Shown: positions 38,999-48,213, counted from the first letter of the stretch. The stretch is DNA of 64,000 nt from Prauserella salsuginis (GCF_024648885.1 NZ_JANBBF010000010.1:434001-498000), one strand, 5' to 3'. The notes: a model not told the origin generated them from the sequence alone. Translations and numbers: made by a program.

Positions 38999-39042
38999 CA
39001 AAGGGCCGGTGCGCCACGTCGGGGGTGGCGCCCGGCCCTTTG
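38999..39042. terminator. Strong hairpin, probable terminator
   Basis: 18- and 17-nt arms (CAAAGGGCCGG...CCGGCCCTTTG) with one bulged T and a 7-nt loop. The arms end in AAA/TTT, so it can act as an intrinsic terminator in either direction. Confidence 0.65.
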
Positions 39043-39450
39043 TCATGTCTTGGTGCGGTCGCTTTTGGTGCAGTCGTTCTTGCTGCGGTTGGTGCAGTAG
39101 CGCCGTGGCGCGATGTGCCGAACTGCGTCCACGGGCTCGGAGCGCGCCGCACGCGGTCCGCGGATCCTGTGCCCGGCCGTTTCGATGTCCGCGTGCCGCG
39201 CCTTCCACGGTGCGGATGTCGAATCGCGGCCGCCCGGAATGCCGGGCTGCCTGCGACGTCGGGCCGTGCCGCGACGCCGGATCGCGCCGCGGCCTCGGAT
39301 CGCGCCGCCGCTTCGCATCACGCCGCCTCGGGTTACGCCGTGACGCCGGATCCCGGATGTCGCCTGGCTCGGCATTTGCTGCCGGAGCCGCCGGCCGCCT
39401 CATAGGGGAATGATGGACCCTCGCCCGGTGGGAGGTGTCGAATCCCCTGG

Positions 39451-40125
39451 TCAGCGGGCGCGTCGCGCGAGCCGTTCCGGGTCGAGGATCAGCACGCTCT
39501 TGCCTTCGAGTCGAAGCCAGCCGCGGTGTGCGAAGTCGGCGAGTGCCTTGTTCACCGTCTCGCGCGAGGCGCCGACGAACTGGGCGATCTCTTCCTGGGT
39601 CAGGTCGTGCGTGACCCGCAGCAGGCCCGCTTCCTGGCTGCCGAACCGCTGCGCCAGCTGCAGCAGCGCGCGGGCGACACGGCCGGGAACGTCCGTGAAG
39701 ATCAGTTCGGCGACCATGTTGTTCGTACGCCGCAGTCGGCGGGCGACCACGCGGAGCAGCTGCTCGGCGATCTCGGGACGCGTGGAGATCCACTGCCGCA
39801 GTGCGGCTCGGTCCATCGTCACGGTGCTGACCTCGGTCACGGTCGTCGCCGTGGAGGTACGCGGTCCCGGATCGAAGATCGACAGCTCGCCGAACATGTC
39901 CGACGGGCCCATGATCTGGAAGAGGTTCTCCCGGCCGTCGGCCGACTTGCGGCCGATCTTCACCTTGCCCGACTTGATGATGTAGAGCTTGTCGCCGGGC
40001 TCGCCCTCGTTGAAGATCACGTGGCCGCGCGGAAAGTCCACGGTCTCCAGGGTCTGCGCGAGCGCTTCGGCCGCAGCCGGCTCCACGCCCTGGAAAATGC
40101 CCGCCCTGGCCAGGGTCTCGTCCAC
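39451..40125 (-). CDS. crp: Crp/Fnr-family transcriptional regulator
   Basis: A 224-residue cAMP-receptor-type regulator. GTG 40125 ('[13 protein letters not shown]') is chosen because GGAGG lies 6 nt upstream and the length equals that of M. tuberculosis Crp (Rv3676). The cyclic-nucleotide domain contains '[20 protein letters not shown]' and '[20 protein letters not shown]' (the phosphate-binding cassette with Glu, Arg, Thr). The helix-turn-helix is '[20 protein letters not shown]' (about residues 176-195). It probably controls respiration and carbon genes, possibly including acs and dpp. It is divergent from the Rv3675-like gene's neighbours in the conserved order. Confidence 0.96.
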   Translation of the reverse strand: MDETLARAGIFQGVEPAAAEALAQTLETVDFPRGHVIFNEGEPGDKLYIIKSGKVKIGRKSADGRENLFQIMGPSDMFGELSIFDPGPRTSTATTVTEVSTVTMDRAALRQWISTRPEIAEQLLRVVARRLRRTNNMVAELIFTDVPGRVARALLQLAQRFGSQEAGLLRVTHDLTQEEIAQFVGASRETVNKALADFAHRGWLRLEGKSVLILDPERLARRAR

Positions 40126-40540
40126 CTCGTGCCTCCTTTGAGAAGCGACCATCGCACCCGGGGGACGGGAGCGTGGCGCCGGTCACTACGTGCAGTGTAG
40201 GGCGTGCCCTCGAGATCGCTTCCCGGCTCGCCGATCCGCCGTAGCGACACCCCGTCCTGGGTGACGTACACGGCAATCACCCGGCGCTGGGCGCTGCCTG
40301 ACACAGCTCGTCGAGACCGTACGCGGACGATCTCCGACCCGAAAGTTTAACCCTGGCGTAACGGTGCCGGGCGACCGCCTCCGGTCGGGTGACGTGTGCT
40401 CACTCCGGGTGTCCCGGTGACTACCGGCAGGCCGTGGCACTCGCGCACCTCTGAGGCGTGTGGGTGATGGTTTCGCGTCAGACAGTCACCGGCTCTGTTG
40501 CGTCCGGCCGACGTGTCACCGACTTCGGTCGGGAGCGGTC
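40126..40540. other. Intergenic region upstream of crp
   Basis: About 415 bp upstream of crp and downstream of the small membrane protein gene on the same strand. No gene is supported. Near crp there is a TCACT-N6-AGTGT inverted motif (about 40185-40200), and at about 40389 a GTGA-N7-TCAC half-site pair. Neither is a perfect GTGA-N6-TCAC Crp site. An AT-rich AAAGTTTAACC patch lies near 40345. Confidence 0.4.
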
Positions 40541-40912
40541 TCAGTCAGTGCCGCGTTCGCTGCGCTCGCCCGGGGCCGGCGATTCCGCGGACCGGGCCGC
40601 GGACTGCGGAGCGGCCGTGGCCGACGCCGATGTCCGAGCCTGCGCAGGCTCCCGGTCGGGGTCGCCGCGGCGAGGCTTGCCGAACCGGCCGCCGGATCGG
40701 CCGCTGAACCGCCTGCGACGGAACAGTTCCAGGGCCCTGCCGATGCCGTGCCCGTACAGCGCCCTGACCTCTTCGGGCTTGGCCTGCTCGAGGAACTCCT
40801 CGACGTCCTCGCCGCGCACGGACACGTGCCGCAGTCGAGTCTCGACGCGTTCCATGCCGAGTGCGAACAGCATGACCGCCAGTGGCACCGCGATGACGAA
40901 CCAGACGGTCAT
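40541..40912 (-). CDS. Small membrane protein, Rv3675-like
   Basis: A 123-residue protein with one N-terminal helix (residues 2-20, 'VWFVIAVPLAVMLFALGME'). A helical cytoplasmic segment ('RGEDVEEFLEQAKPEEVRAL') follows, then a basic 'RALELFRRRRF' region and a disordered Arg/Pro/Ala/Ser tail. It occupies the place of Rv3675 between nth and crp. The function is unknown in all members. ATG 40912; stop at 40541. Confidence 0.82.
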   Translation of the reverse strand: MTVWFVIAVPLAVMLFALGMERVETRLRHVSVRGEDVEEFLEQAKPEEVRALYGHGIGRALELFRRRRFSGRSGGRFGKPRRGDPDREPAQARTSASATAAPQSAARSAESPAPGERSERGTD

Positions 40913-41005
40913 GTCTCTCCATATCCGGCGATCGGGGGCACCGCCGCGTCCAAGGGTAGTGAAGCGTGTGCCCGTCCTGTCGGAGGTCGCACGTAGGCTA
41001 ACGAT

Positions 41006-41803
41006 GTGTCGTCAGCGGTTCCTGAGCACCCCCGGGAGGGGAGTCCCCGAAAGAGTGTTGTCCGGTCGCGGCCGCTCACCGAGGAGAGTCGGCTCGCCCT
41101 GGTGCGGCGGGCGCGACGAATAAAGCGTTGCCTGGACGAGGCGTATCCAAACGCCGAGTGCGAGCTGGACTTCTCGACGCCGCTCGAGCTGCTCGTGGCC
41201 GTCATCCTGTCGGCGCAGTGCACCGACGTGCGCGTCAACCAGACCACGCCTGCCCTGTTCGCGCGCTACCGCACGGCCGCCGACTACGCAGGTGCCGACC
41301 GGGCCGAGCTCGAGGAGTACATCCGGCCCACCGGCTTCTACCGCAACAAGGCGAGCTCGCTGCTGAAGCTCGGCGCCACGCTCGTCGAACGCCACGACGG
41401 CGAGGTGCCGCGGACGCTCGACGAGCTGGTGAAGCTGCCCGGGGTCGGCCGGAAGACGGCCAACGTGATCCTGGGCGAGGCGTTCGGCCTGCCCGGCATC
41501 ACCGTCGACACGCACTTCGGCAGGCTCGTCCGCCGCTGGGGCTGGACGGCCGAACAGGATCCGGTCAAGGTCGAGTTCGCCGTCGGCGACCTGTTCCCGC
41601 GGAAGGACTGGACGATGCTCTCGCAGCGGGTGATCTGGCACGGCAGGCGGATCTGCCACGCACGCAAACCCGCGTGCGGCGCGTGCCCGGTCGCGCGCGA
41701 CTGCCCTGCGTTCGGCGAGGGCCCCACCGATTTCGACGAGGCCGCGGCGCTGGTCAAGGGGGACGAACGTGACCACCTGCTGGCCATGGTGTCGGAGCAG
41801 TGA
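41006..41803 (+). CDS. nth: Endonuclease III (DNA glycosylase/AP lyase)
   Basis: A 265-residue base-excision repair enzyme that removes oxidised pyrimidines and nicks at AP sites. The helix-hairpin-helix with catalytic Lys is '[18 protein letters not shown]' (about residues 147-164), and the catalytic Asp is in 'TVDTHFGRL' (about residue 171). The [4Fe-4S] loop is C-x6-C-x2-C-x5-C in '[17 protein letters not shown]'. GTG 41006 lies 6 nt after TAGGCT (40994-40999) with no ribosome site, so it is probably leaderless. It starts the four-gene coupled operon nth-tlpA-NUDIX-marP. Confidence 0.96.
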   Translation: MSSAVPEHPREGSPRKSVVRSRPLTEESRLALVRRARRIKRCLDEAYPNAECELDFSTPLELLVAVILSAQCTDVRVNQTTPALFARYRTAADYAGADRAELEEYIRPTGFYRNKASSLLKLGATLVERHDGEVPRTLDELVKLPGVGRKTANVILGEAFGLPGITVDTHFGRLVRRWGWTAEQDPVKVEFAVGDLFPRKDWTMLSQRVIWHGRRICHARKPACGACPVARDCPAFGEGPTDFDEAAALVKGDERDHLLAMVSEQ

Positions 41804-42408
41804 CCCCCGCGGCGCGCTGGGCGTTGGTGGCGGGTGTGCTGGTGATCGCCGCGCTGGTGGCGGTCGTGCCCATGGTGAACTCGCAGGACGGTGCGGACGG
41901 GGGCGAGGACCTCGGCTCCGCACGAGCCGCCGCGCAGCTCGAGGGGTGCGAGACCGGCTCCGGCACCCCCGCCGGTGAGCTGCGCGGTGTCGATGCGGTG
42001 TGCCTGGCCGACGGTTCGCAGGTCGACGTGGGCGAGGTCGTCGCAGCCGGAGACCGGCCGACGCTGATCAACGTCTGGGCCACGTGGTGCCAGCCGTGCC
42101 GGGAGGAGCTGCCGTTGCTCGACGCCTACGCCGCCGAACCCGGCGCCGCCCGGGTGGTCACCGTGCAGGTCGAGAGTGGCCAGCGCGAGGGGCTCGAACT
42201 GCTGGCCGAGCTCGACGTGGACCTGCCCGGCCTGCACGACGGCGACGGGCCGTCGGGGCCGGTCAGGGAGGCGCTGTCGGTGCCGCGCGCGCTGCCCGCG
42301 TCGTACCTGGTGACCCGCGACGGGGACGTCGAGCTCATTCGACAGCCGCGGCTGTTCACGTCCGCGGCGCAGATCCGTGAGGCCGTGCGAGCGGGAGGCG
42401 AACGGTGA
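41800..42408 (+). CDS. TlpA/ResA-like membrane-anchored thioredoxin
   Basis: A 202-residue extracytoplasmic thiol-disulfide protein (Rv3673c position). The N-terminal anchor is residues 5-25 ('[20 protein letters not shown]'). The thioredoxin active site WCQPC is at about residue 95 in '[20 protein letters not shown]'. The cis-Pro loop is 'RALPASYLV'. Two further cysteines precede the fold (in 'LEGCETGSG' and 'DAVCLADGS', about residues 50 and 67). It may reduce disulfides outside the membrane. It overlaps nth by GTGA. Confidence 0.92.
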   Translation: MTPAARWALVAGVLVIAALVAVVPMVNSQDGADGGEDLGSARAAAQLEGCETGSGTPAGELRGVDAVCLADGSQVDVGEVVAAGDRPTLINVWATWCQPCREELPLLDAYAAEPGAARVVTVQVESGQREGLELLAELDVDLPGLHDGDGPSGPVREALSVPRALPASYLVTRDGDVELIRQPRLFTSAAQIREAVRAGGER

Positions 42409-43112
42409 CGTGTGAGATGACCGGTCCGCTCGTCGACCCGGCCGACGTGCCGGACTGGCTGGCCGAACTGGTGCGGGCCAGTGCCGGAACGGACGCCGAG
42501 GCGTTCACGCGCCTGACCGTGCCCGACGGGCAGGACCCGCGTGCGGCCTCGGTGCTGGTGCTGTTCGGCGAACAGTCGGTGCACGGCCCGGACGTGCTGC
42601 TGCTGCGCCGCGCCGACACGCTCGATTCGCACGCCGGGCAGGTGGCATTTCCCGGAGGCGGAGCCGAGGACGGTGACGAAGGGCCGATCGGCACGGCACT
42701 GCGTGAGGCGGAGGAGGAGACGGGCGTCGAGGTGTCCGGAATCCGCCCGGTGGCGGTGCTGCCGCGGCTGTACATCCCGGTGTCTCGGTTCGCGGTGACG
42801 CCGGTCCTCGCGCACTGGGAGGAGCCGTCGCCGGTGCACGCGGTCGACCCCGGCGAGACGGCAGCCGTGGCCCGCGTGCCGCTGTCCGAACTGGCCGATC
42901 CGGCGAACCGTTTCATGGTCCGCAAACCCGGCGGCGGCTGGAAGGGCCCTGCCTTCACCATCGGCGAGTTGTTCGTTTGGGGCTTCACGGCGGGTGTGCT
43001 GACGGCGCTGCTGCGACTGGGTGGCTGGGAACGGCCATGGGATCACACGGATGTGCGAGACCTTGACGTAGCGTGGGCGCGGCACATGGAGCGTGAAACG
43101 GGCCGGGAGTGA
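42405..43112 (+). CDS. NUDIX hydrolase, CoA pyrophosphatase type
   Basis: A 235-residue NUDIX protein (Rv3672c position). The box is 'GGGAEDGDEG' then 'ALREAEEETGV' (about residues 84-107). The CoA-pyrophosphatase clade signature 'LLLRRADTLDSHAGQVAFPG' (UPF0035-like) immediately precedes it. Such enzymes split CoA or acyl-CoA to 4'-phosphopantetheine and ADP. GTG 42405 overlaps the TlpA stop; ATG 42417 ('MTGPLVDP') is an alternative. Its stop overlaps marP. Confidence 0.92.
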   Translation: MTCEMTGPLVDPADVPDWLAELVRASAGTDAEAFTRLTVPDGQDPRAASVLVLFGEQSVHGPDVLLLRRADTLDSHAGQVAFPGGGAEDGDEGPIGTALREAEEETGVEVSGIRPVAVLPRLYIPVSRFAVTPVLAHWEEPSPVHAVDPGETAAVARVPLSELADPANRFMVRKPGGGWKGPAFTIGELFVWGFTAGVLTALLRLGGWERPWDHTDVRDLDVAWARHMERETGRE

Positions 43113-44299
43113 CGGTGAACTGGGTCGACCTGCTGGTGATCGCACTGGCACTGCTCGCGGCGGTGTCGGGCGCACGCCAGGGCATGCTCGTCGCATTGCC
43201 CGCGTTCATCGGCGTCGTCGCCGGTGCGCTGCTGGGTATCGAGGTCGCGCCGTGGCTGGTGGACTCGTTCGAGGAACCCGCCGCGCGGGTGGCGATCGCC
43301 GTCGGCACGGTCGTGTTCCTCGTCGCGCTCGGTGAGACCGTCGGGGTGCTGGCCGGCAGTCAGCTGAAGAACCGGATCCGCTCGCCGAAACTGTCCAGTG
43401 TGGACAGTACGCTCGGCGCGATCGTGCAGGGAATCGTGGTGTTCGTCGTTGCGTGGCTCATCGCGCTTCCGCTGACGAGCGTCGCCGCGCTGCCCGGGCT
43501 GGCACGGGCGATCAATCAGTCGTCGGTGCTCGGTGGCGTCAACGACGTCATGCCGGACGCGGCGCAGGGCCTGCCCGGCGAGCTGCGTGAACTGCTCGAC
43601 GCCTCCGGATTCCCGTCCATTGTGGATCCGTTCCAGCAGGCGCCGGTGCGGGAGATCTCCCCTCCCGACGAGTCGTTGCCCGCCGACGCCGTCGTGCGCC
43701 AGGCGCAGCCGAGTGTGCTGAAGATCCGCGGCGTCGCCTCCTCGTGCTCCCGCTCGCTGGAGGGCAGCGGCTTCGTCGTAGCCCCGCAGCGCGTGATGAC
43801 GAACGCCCACGTCGTCGCCGGAACCGACCAGGTCGCCGTCGAGACTCCCCAGGGCCGCGAGCCTGCCACGGTGGTGCACTTCGACCCGAGTACCGACCTC
43901 GCGGTGCTGGCCGTGCCCGGTCTCACCACGCGTCCGCTCGACCTGCGAGACGAGGACGCCGTCGAAGGTGATGACGCGATCGCGCTCGGCTACCCGCTCG
44001 ACGGCCCGTACACCGCGTCACCGTTGCGGGTGCGGGAACGGATCAACCTGCGTGGTCCCGACATCTACGACGCCAACACCGTCCAGCGTGACGTCTTCAC
44101 CGTCCGCGGGCAGGTGCGCAGCGGCAACTCCGGCGGCCCGATGGTCGACCCGGACGGCGACGTCATCGGCGTCGTGTTCGGCGCGTCGGTCGAGGACCCC
44201 GACACCGGCTTCGTGCTCACGGCCGACGAGGTGCGGGACGAGTACGAGCAGGCGCCCGCCTACGGCGGGGAGGTCGGCACGGGCTCGTGCACCTCGTGA
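43109..44299 (+). CDS. marP: MarP-like membrane serine protease
   Basis: A 396-residue protein with a CvpA-like N-terminus of four helices (residues 5-125) and a periplasmic chymotrypsin-like protease domain (residues 190-385). The triad is His in 'MTNAHVVAG' (about residue 232), Asp in 'STDLAVLAV' (about residue 262) and Ser in 'RSGNSGGPM' (about residue 341). Two cysteines ('SSCSRS' and 'TGSCTS') could form the stabilising disulfide known for M. tuberculosis MarP (Rv3671c), which is needed to hold pH in acid stress. It is the last gene of the nth operon. Confidence 0.94.
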   Translation: MTVNWVDLLVIALALLAAVSGARQGMLVALPAFIGVVAGALLGIEVAPWLVDSFEEPAARVAIAVGTVVFLVALGETVGVLAGSQLKNRIRSPKLSSVDSTLGAIVQGIVVFVVAWLIALPLTSVAALPGLARAINQSSVLGGVNDVMPDAAQGLPGELRELLDASGFPSIVDPFQQAPVREISPPDESLPADAVVRQAQPSVLKIRGVASSCSRSLEGSGFVVAPQRVMTNAHVVAGTDQVAVETPQGREPATVVHFDPSTDLAVLAVPGLTTRPLDLRDEDAVEGDDAIALGYPLDGPYTASPLRVRERINLRGPDIYDANTVQRDVFTVRGQVRSGNSGGPMVDPDGDVIGVVFGASVEDPDTGFVLTADEVRDEYEQAPAYGGEVGTGSCTS

Positions 44300-44369
44300 C
44301 GGATCGGGCCGGTGCCGCCTGACGGAGTGCTCTGCCGGTGCGGTCTACCGGCGCGGTCAGCCCGTGCGG

Positions 44370-45305
44370 TCAGCGGCCGCGGAGGAACGAGGCGAGGATC
44401 GCCGACGTCTCGGCGGGCGCTTCGAGGTGCGGGAAGTGGCCGACACCCGGCAGGGTGACGAACTCGGAGTGCGGGCCGCGCCACGGTGCCGAATCGCGTG
44501 CGGTGGACAGCAGCACGCACGGATCGTCCTCGCCGTGCAGTTGCAGGACGGGCATCGTCACGCGGGCGTCGACGTCGCGCCGGAACCGTCTGCCGTCGCC
44601 GCGGAACTGTGAGCGCAGTGCCCAGCGGTAGTACTCGAGTGCGCTGTGGGCGACACCGGGGATACGCATGGCGTGCCGCAGGGTCGCCGCGGTCTCGGTG
44701 AAGTCGTCGGTGCCGCGCCACGCCTCGCCCGACCACGACGCGAGCAGCTCACCGGTGTAGGCGGCGTTGTCGGTGACGAGACGTTTCTCCGGCGCCATCG
44801 GAACCTGGAACCGCAGCACGTGGCTCGACGCGCGGGCCTGTGCGCCTCGGCGTCCGAAGGGCAGCCGGCCTGCCGCCTGCCGCAGCGCCAGCGGATGCGC
44901 ACCGCCCAGTACTCCGACCGACCGCACGACGCGCGGTCGCATCGCCGCGGCCGACCAGGCGAGCAGCCCGCCCCAGGAGTGGCCGACGACGTGTGCCGAG
45001 CGCAGCCCGAGCGCGCGGATCAGCCCCGCGACGTCCCCGGCGGCCGTCCACGCGTCGTAGCCCCGTGGCGGCTTGTCCGAGTCGCCGTATCCGCGCAGGT
45101 CGACGGCGACCACGCGGAATCCGGCCTCGGCGAGGTCACGTAGCTGGTGATGCCACGTCCACCACATGCCTGCGAACCCGTGCAGCAGCAACACGGGTTC
45201 GCCTGCGCCCGCCTCCGCCACGTGCAGCAGGATGCCGTTGGCGGACACGTCGCGATGCGTCCACGGGCCGGGGTACCGGACGGTCGACGGGTCGGGCGGG
45301 AGCAC
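44370..45305 (-). CDS. Alpha/beta hydrolase (EphE position)
   Basis: A 311-residue hydrolase in the place of Rv3670 (annotated ephE). The oxyanion motif is 'LLHGFAGMWWTWHHQL' (about residue 39). The nucleophile elbow reads GHSWGG (about residue 111), with Ser rather than the Asp of true epoxide hydrolases. The acid is in 'HGEDDPCV' and the histidine in 'PGVGHFPHLEAP'. It is therefore better called a serine hydrolase, with an epoxide hydrolase role unsupported here. It lies 24 bp downstream of the holin-like gene, in the same direction. Confidence 0.9.
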   Translation of the reverse strand: MLPPDPSTVRYPGPWTHRDVSANGILLHVAEAGAGEPVLLLHGFAGMWWTWHHQLRDLAEAGFRVVAVDLRGYGDSDKPPRGYDAWTAAGDVAGLIRALGLRSAHVVGHSWGGLLAWSAAAMRPRVVRSVGVLGGAHPLALRQAAGRLPFGRRGAQARASSHVLRFQVPMAPEKRLVTDNAAYTGELLASWSGEAWRGTDDFTETAATLRHAMRIPGVAHSALEYYRWALRSQFRGDGRRFRRDVDARVTMPVLQLHGEDDPCVLLSTARDSAPWRGPHSEFVTLPGVGHFPHLEAPAETSAILASFLRGR

Positions 45306-45329
45306 TTCCGGGATTCGGGACGGTAAGGG

Positions 45330-45872
45330 TCAGGACCGCGGAAGCGGTTCGCCCGGGGCCCCGGGCATCCCTTCGGCGACGTCGGCCGACTTGTGCTGCG
45401 GCTTCAGTGCCGCCGCCGATTCCTTGATGCTGTCGATCGACCGCTGTGGTGCGCGGACCTTCTTGAACTTCCGGTACCCCAGGAGGCCGCAGATCCCGGC
45501 GAACACCAGCATCAGCAGGAACACGATGCCGAATGCGGCCCAGCGCTGGAGCCACTCCGACAGCAGTTCGCCGAGGAAGAAAAAGAAGAAGAAGGAGCTG
45601 TAGAGCGCGACCACCGCGGCGATGATGAAGAAGATGCTGCCCTTGGTGGCCTTCTTGACCTCGCCGACAGTCTCGGCCTTGGCCAGCTCCAGCTCGGCGC
45701 GGAACAGCGTCGACATGTGCTGCGTCGCGTCCTTGACCAGCGAACCGATCGACGCGCCTTCGGCGGAGTCGGCCGCGGGATCCTCCGACAACGGGAGGTA
45801 GGGCACCCAGCCCCCGGCATCCCGGTTGTCGCCGTCGTTGAGTTCATGCTTCGGGCTGCTCACGCGCCTCAT
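45330..45872 (-). CDS. Actinobacterial holin-X (phage holin superfamily III) protein
   Basis: A 180-residue membrane protein in the Rv3669 position. It has an acidic N-terminus, a helix 'GSLVKDATQHMSTLFRAELE' (about residues 42-61), then two membrane segments (80-100 and 110-132), the first with a run of six Phe ('SSFFFFFFLG') coded by a polypurine/polypyrimidine tract. The tail is basic. The family name reflects similarity to phage holins; the conserved chromosomal location argues against a prophage. ATG 45872 or GTG 45863 may be the start. Confidence 0.85.
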   Translation of the reverse strand: MRRVSSPKHELNDGDNRDAGGWVPYLPLSEDPAADSAEGASIGSLVKDATQHMSTLFRAELELAKAETVGEVKKATKGSIFFIIAAVVALYSSFFFFFFLGELLSEWLQRWAAFGIVFLLMLVFAGICGLLGYRKFKKVRAPQRSIDSIKESAAALKPQHKSADVAEGMPGAPGEPLPRS

Positions 45873-46101
45873 CGTGCCATGTTGATGGCGTCACGGTCGC
45901 GAAGGGCGCACGGGCGGTGTCGGTGTGGTGTGAAGTCGTCGCCGGATGTGTCGTCCGGCGGTCGGAGCCGGGTTCCGCCGAACGGGTGAGTATGTCAGTT
46001 GACGCCCATCACGATCGGTAGCGTCCGGGGAGTATTGTTGAGTATTGGCCGGAAAGACGGGCAAAACCCGCCAAAGTACGCAAGATCGGACAGTAATCAA
46101 C

Positions 46102-47586
46102 ATGTCGGGTGTCGACACTGAACCCGCCGGCGCGGGATCCGCAGGCAGCGGGAACGAGAAGACCTTCTTCGGGCATCCCCGGGGGCTCGCCAATCTGTTC
46201 GGCGTCGAGATGTGGGAGCGATTCTCGTTCTACGGGATGCTCGGCATCTTGCCGCTGTACCTCTACTTCTCCGCCGCCGACGGTGGCCTGGAGATGGACA
46301 GGGGCACAGCACTCGGCATCGTCGGTGCGTACGGCGGTCTCGTCTACCTGTCGACGATCCTCGCCGCCTGGATCGCCGACCGCCTCTTCTCCGCCGAGCG
46401 GACGCTGTTCTACAGCGCCGTGATCATCATGATCGGTCACCTCGCGCTCGCGGTGCTGCCCGGTTACGCGGGTGTCGGGGCCGGTCTGCTGTGTGTCGCG
46501 CTCGGCAGCGGTGGCGTGAAGGCCAACGCCACCGCGGTGCTGGGCACGCTCTACAGCGAAGGCGACGAGCGCCGCGACGCCGGTTTCACGATCTTCTACA
46601 TGGGCGTCAACCTCGGTGCGTTCGTCGGCACCGCGCTCACCGGATTCTTCCAGCACACGGTCGGATTCCACGTCGGCTTCGGCCTCGCGGCCGCGGGCAT
46701 GGCGCTGGGTCTGATCCAGTACTCGATCGGCCGCTCCAACCTCGGCGAGACCTCCCGGATCGTGCCGAACCCGCTGCCCGCCTCGCGCCGCCCGCTGGTC
46801 GCGCTGGTGTTCGTGGCGGTCGCCGTCGCCTGCGTACTGCTCGTGCTTACCGGCGCGGTCACCGCGCAGAACCTCGGCGACGTGGCGGTGTGGGTCGCGG
46901 GCCTCGCGGCCGCCGCGCTCTTCGTGATCCTGCTGACCAGCAGCCGGGTGAGCAGCGTCGAGCGCAGCCGCGTGATGTCGTTCATCCCGATGTTCGTGGC
47001 CAGCGCCGCGTTCTTCGCGCTGTTCCAGCAGCAATTCACCGTGCTCGAGGTGTACTCGGACGAACGCCTCAACCGGGACCTGTTCGGCTGGGAGATGCCG
47101 ATCTCGTGGGTGAACCTGATCAACCCGGTGTTCATCCTGATCCTGGCACCGATCTTCGCCACAGTGTGGGCCAAGCTCGGCCACCGGCAGCCGTCGACGC
47201 CGATGAAGTTCGCACTCGGCACCGGCGTGATGGGCGTGGCATTCCTGCTGTTCCTGCCGATGGCCGGCGGCGAGGGCAACACGAGCCCCCTGCTGGCGAT
47301 CGTCGGCATCCTGGCGACGTTCACGGTGGCGGAGATGTTCCTGTCGCCGGTCGGTCTCTCGCTGTCGACGAAACTCGCACCGCAGGCGTTCCGCGCCCAG
47401 ATGGTGGCGCTCAACTATCTGTCGGTGTCGCTGGGTACGGCGTTGTCCGGCTCCCTGGCCGAGTACTACTCGACGGACGGTGAGGCGTCGTACTTCGGGA
47501 CGGTCGGCGGTGTGGCGCTCGGCATCGGCGTGCTGATCGCGGTGCTCTCGCCGTACATCCGCAAGCTGATGGCCGGGGTGCGGTAG
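46102..47586 (+). CDS. POT/PTR2-family proton-dependent peptide transporter
   Basis: About 494 residues from ATG 46102 ('MSGVDTEPAG'); a TTG at 46045 would add 19 residues. The POT signature 'HPRGLANLFGVEMWERFSFY' (ExxERF motif, about residues 26-45) and 'FTIFYMGVNLGAFVG' are present, with about fourteen helices. It imports di- and tripeptides with protons. Upstream, GAGTATTG is repeated with a 2-bp gap (about 46030-46047), which may be a regulator site. It provides a second peptide-uptake route beside the Dpp system at the left end. Confidence 0.94.
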   Translation: MSGVDTEPAGAGSAGSGNEKTFFGHPRGLANLFGVEMWERFSFYGMLGILPLYLYFSAADGGLEMDRGTALGIVGAYGGLVYLSTILAAWIADRLFSAERTLFYSAVIIMIGHLALAVLPGYAGVGAGLLCVALGSGGVKANATAVLGTLYSEGDERRDAGFTIFYMGVNLGAFVGTALTGFFQHTVGFHVGFGLAAAGMALGLIQYSIGRSNLGETSRIVPNPLPASRRPLVALVFVAVAVACVLLVLTGAVTAQNLGDVAVWVAGLAAAALFVILLTSSRVSSVERSRVMSFIPMFVASAAFFALFQQQFTVLEVYSDERLNRDLFGWEMPISWVNLINPVFILILAPIFATVWAKLGHRQPSTPMKFALGTGVMGVAFLLFLPMAGGEGNTSPLLAIVGILATFTVAEMFLSPVGLSLSTKLAPQAFRAQMVALNYLSVSLGTALSGSLAEYYSTDGEASYFGTVGGVALGIGVLIAVLSPYIRKLMAGVR

Positions 47587-47668
47587 CCCGTACCGCTGCG
47601 CCGGTCGAGCTGCCGATACGCGGGTCGGCGCGTTCCCCGATGTCGCCGCAAACCGGTATGAAGGACCC

Positions 47669-48157
47669 ATGCGACAGCGCGAACACACGTACACGCTGAC
47701 TGTGCGGTGGAGAGGCGACCGCGGTACGGGCACGTCGGGCTACCGCGACTTCGGTCGCGAACACGACGTGATCGCCGAGGGGAAACCGCCACTGGCCGGG
47801 TCGGCCGACCCCTTCTTCCGCGGCGACGCCGACCGTTGGAACCCCGAGGAGTTGCTGCTCGCGGCCCTCGCCCAGTGCCACATGCTGTCGTATCTCGCGC
47901 AGTGCGGGCAGGCCGGTGTGGTCGTCACCGGTTACGCCGACGAACCGGTCGGCACGATGACCGAGACGCTCGGGGTCGGCGAGTTCACGTCGGTGCTGCT
48001 GCGTCCGGTCGTCACGGTCGCCGATGGTGCGATGGCCGACCGGGCTCGAGCGCTCCACGAACCAGCCCACGAGGCGTGTTTCATCGCGCGGTCGGTGAAC
48101 TTCCCGGTGCGTCACGAAGCCCGCATCGACATCGCCGCCGATGCGGACCTCGGCTAG
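47669..48157 (+). CDS. OsmC-family peroxide-detoxifying protein
   Basis: A 162-residue OsmC/Ohr-superfamily protein with ATG behind GAAGGA. Conserved parts are 'WNPEELLLAALAQCHMLSYL' (about residues 57-76, first redox Cys) and 'EACFIARSVNFPVRHEA' (second Cys, about residue 134). The cysteines reduce organic hydroperoxides in the family. It stands alone after the POT gene and is convergent with the DUF6319-like gene. Confidence 0.92.
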   Translation: MRQREHTYTLTVRWRGDRGTGTSGYRDFGREHDVIAEGKPPLAGSADPFFRGDADRWNPEELLLAALAQCHMLSYLAQCGQAGVVVTGYADEPVGTMTETLGVGEFTSVLLRPVVTVADGAMADRARALHEPAHEACFIARSVNFPVRHEARIDIAADADLG

Positions 48158-48180
48158 TTCGGTCGCCGAGGTCACACCGA

Positions 48181-48213
48181 GGCGCGGTCACACCGAGGAG
48201 CCGCGACCGCGCC
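48181..48213. terminator. Hairpin terminator in a convergent gap
   Basis: 9-bp perfect stem GGCGCGGTC/GACCGCGCC (48181-48189 with 48205-48213) with a 15-nt loop, between the OsmC gene and the convergent gene at 48229. Confidence 0.55.

Larger units (their letters stand above)
38417..39450. other. 1-kb non-coding region between the MFS gene and crp
   Basis: No convincing protein gene. The left half (38440-38998) is lower in GC than the surroundings and rich in stable pairings readable on the plus strand: GGGTGGG/CCCACCC (38604-38610 with 38670-38676) closing over TGCCG/CGGCA (38611-38615 with 38657-38661), and a perfect 8-bp hairpin (38727-38734 with 38739-38746). A strong terminator-like hairpin follows at 38999-39042. 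It could encode a structured RNA. The right half (39045-39450) has short degenerate GGCGCGATCCG-type repeats and nothing recognisable. Confidence 0.5.

Noticed and set aside
38440-39042. RNase P RNA or tmRNA
   Set aside because: The P4 GAGGAAAGTCC-type sequence of rnpB and the tRNA-like ends and tag frame of ssrA are absent.
38610-39413. 267-codon plus-strand frame beside crp
   Set aside because: It crosses the strong terminator hairpin, has mixed composition and no start signal. The pairings suggest RNA rather than protein.
40185-40400. Crp autoregulatory sites upstream of crp
   Set aside because: The two palindromic motifs seen have the wrong spacing or orientation for GTGA-N6-TCAC, so they are not listed as sites.
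45330-45872. Prophage remnant suggested by a holin-like protein
   Set aside because: The gene is in its conserved chromosomal place next to the alpha/beta hydrolase, and no other phage genes are nearby.
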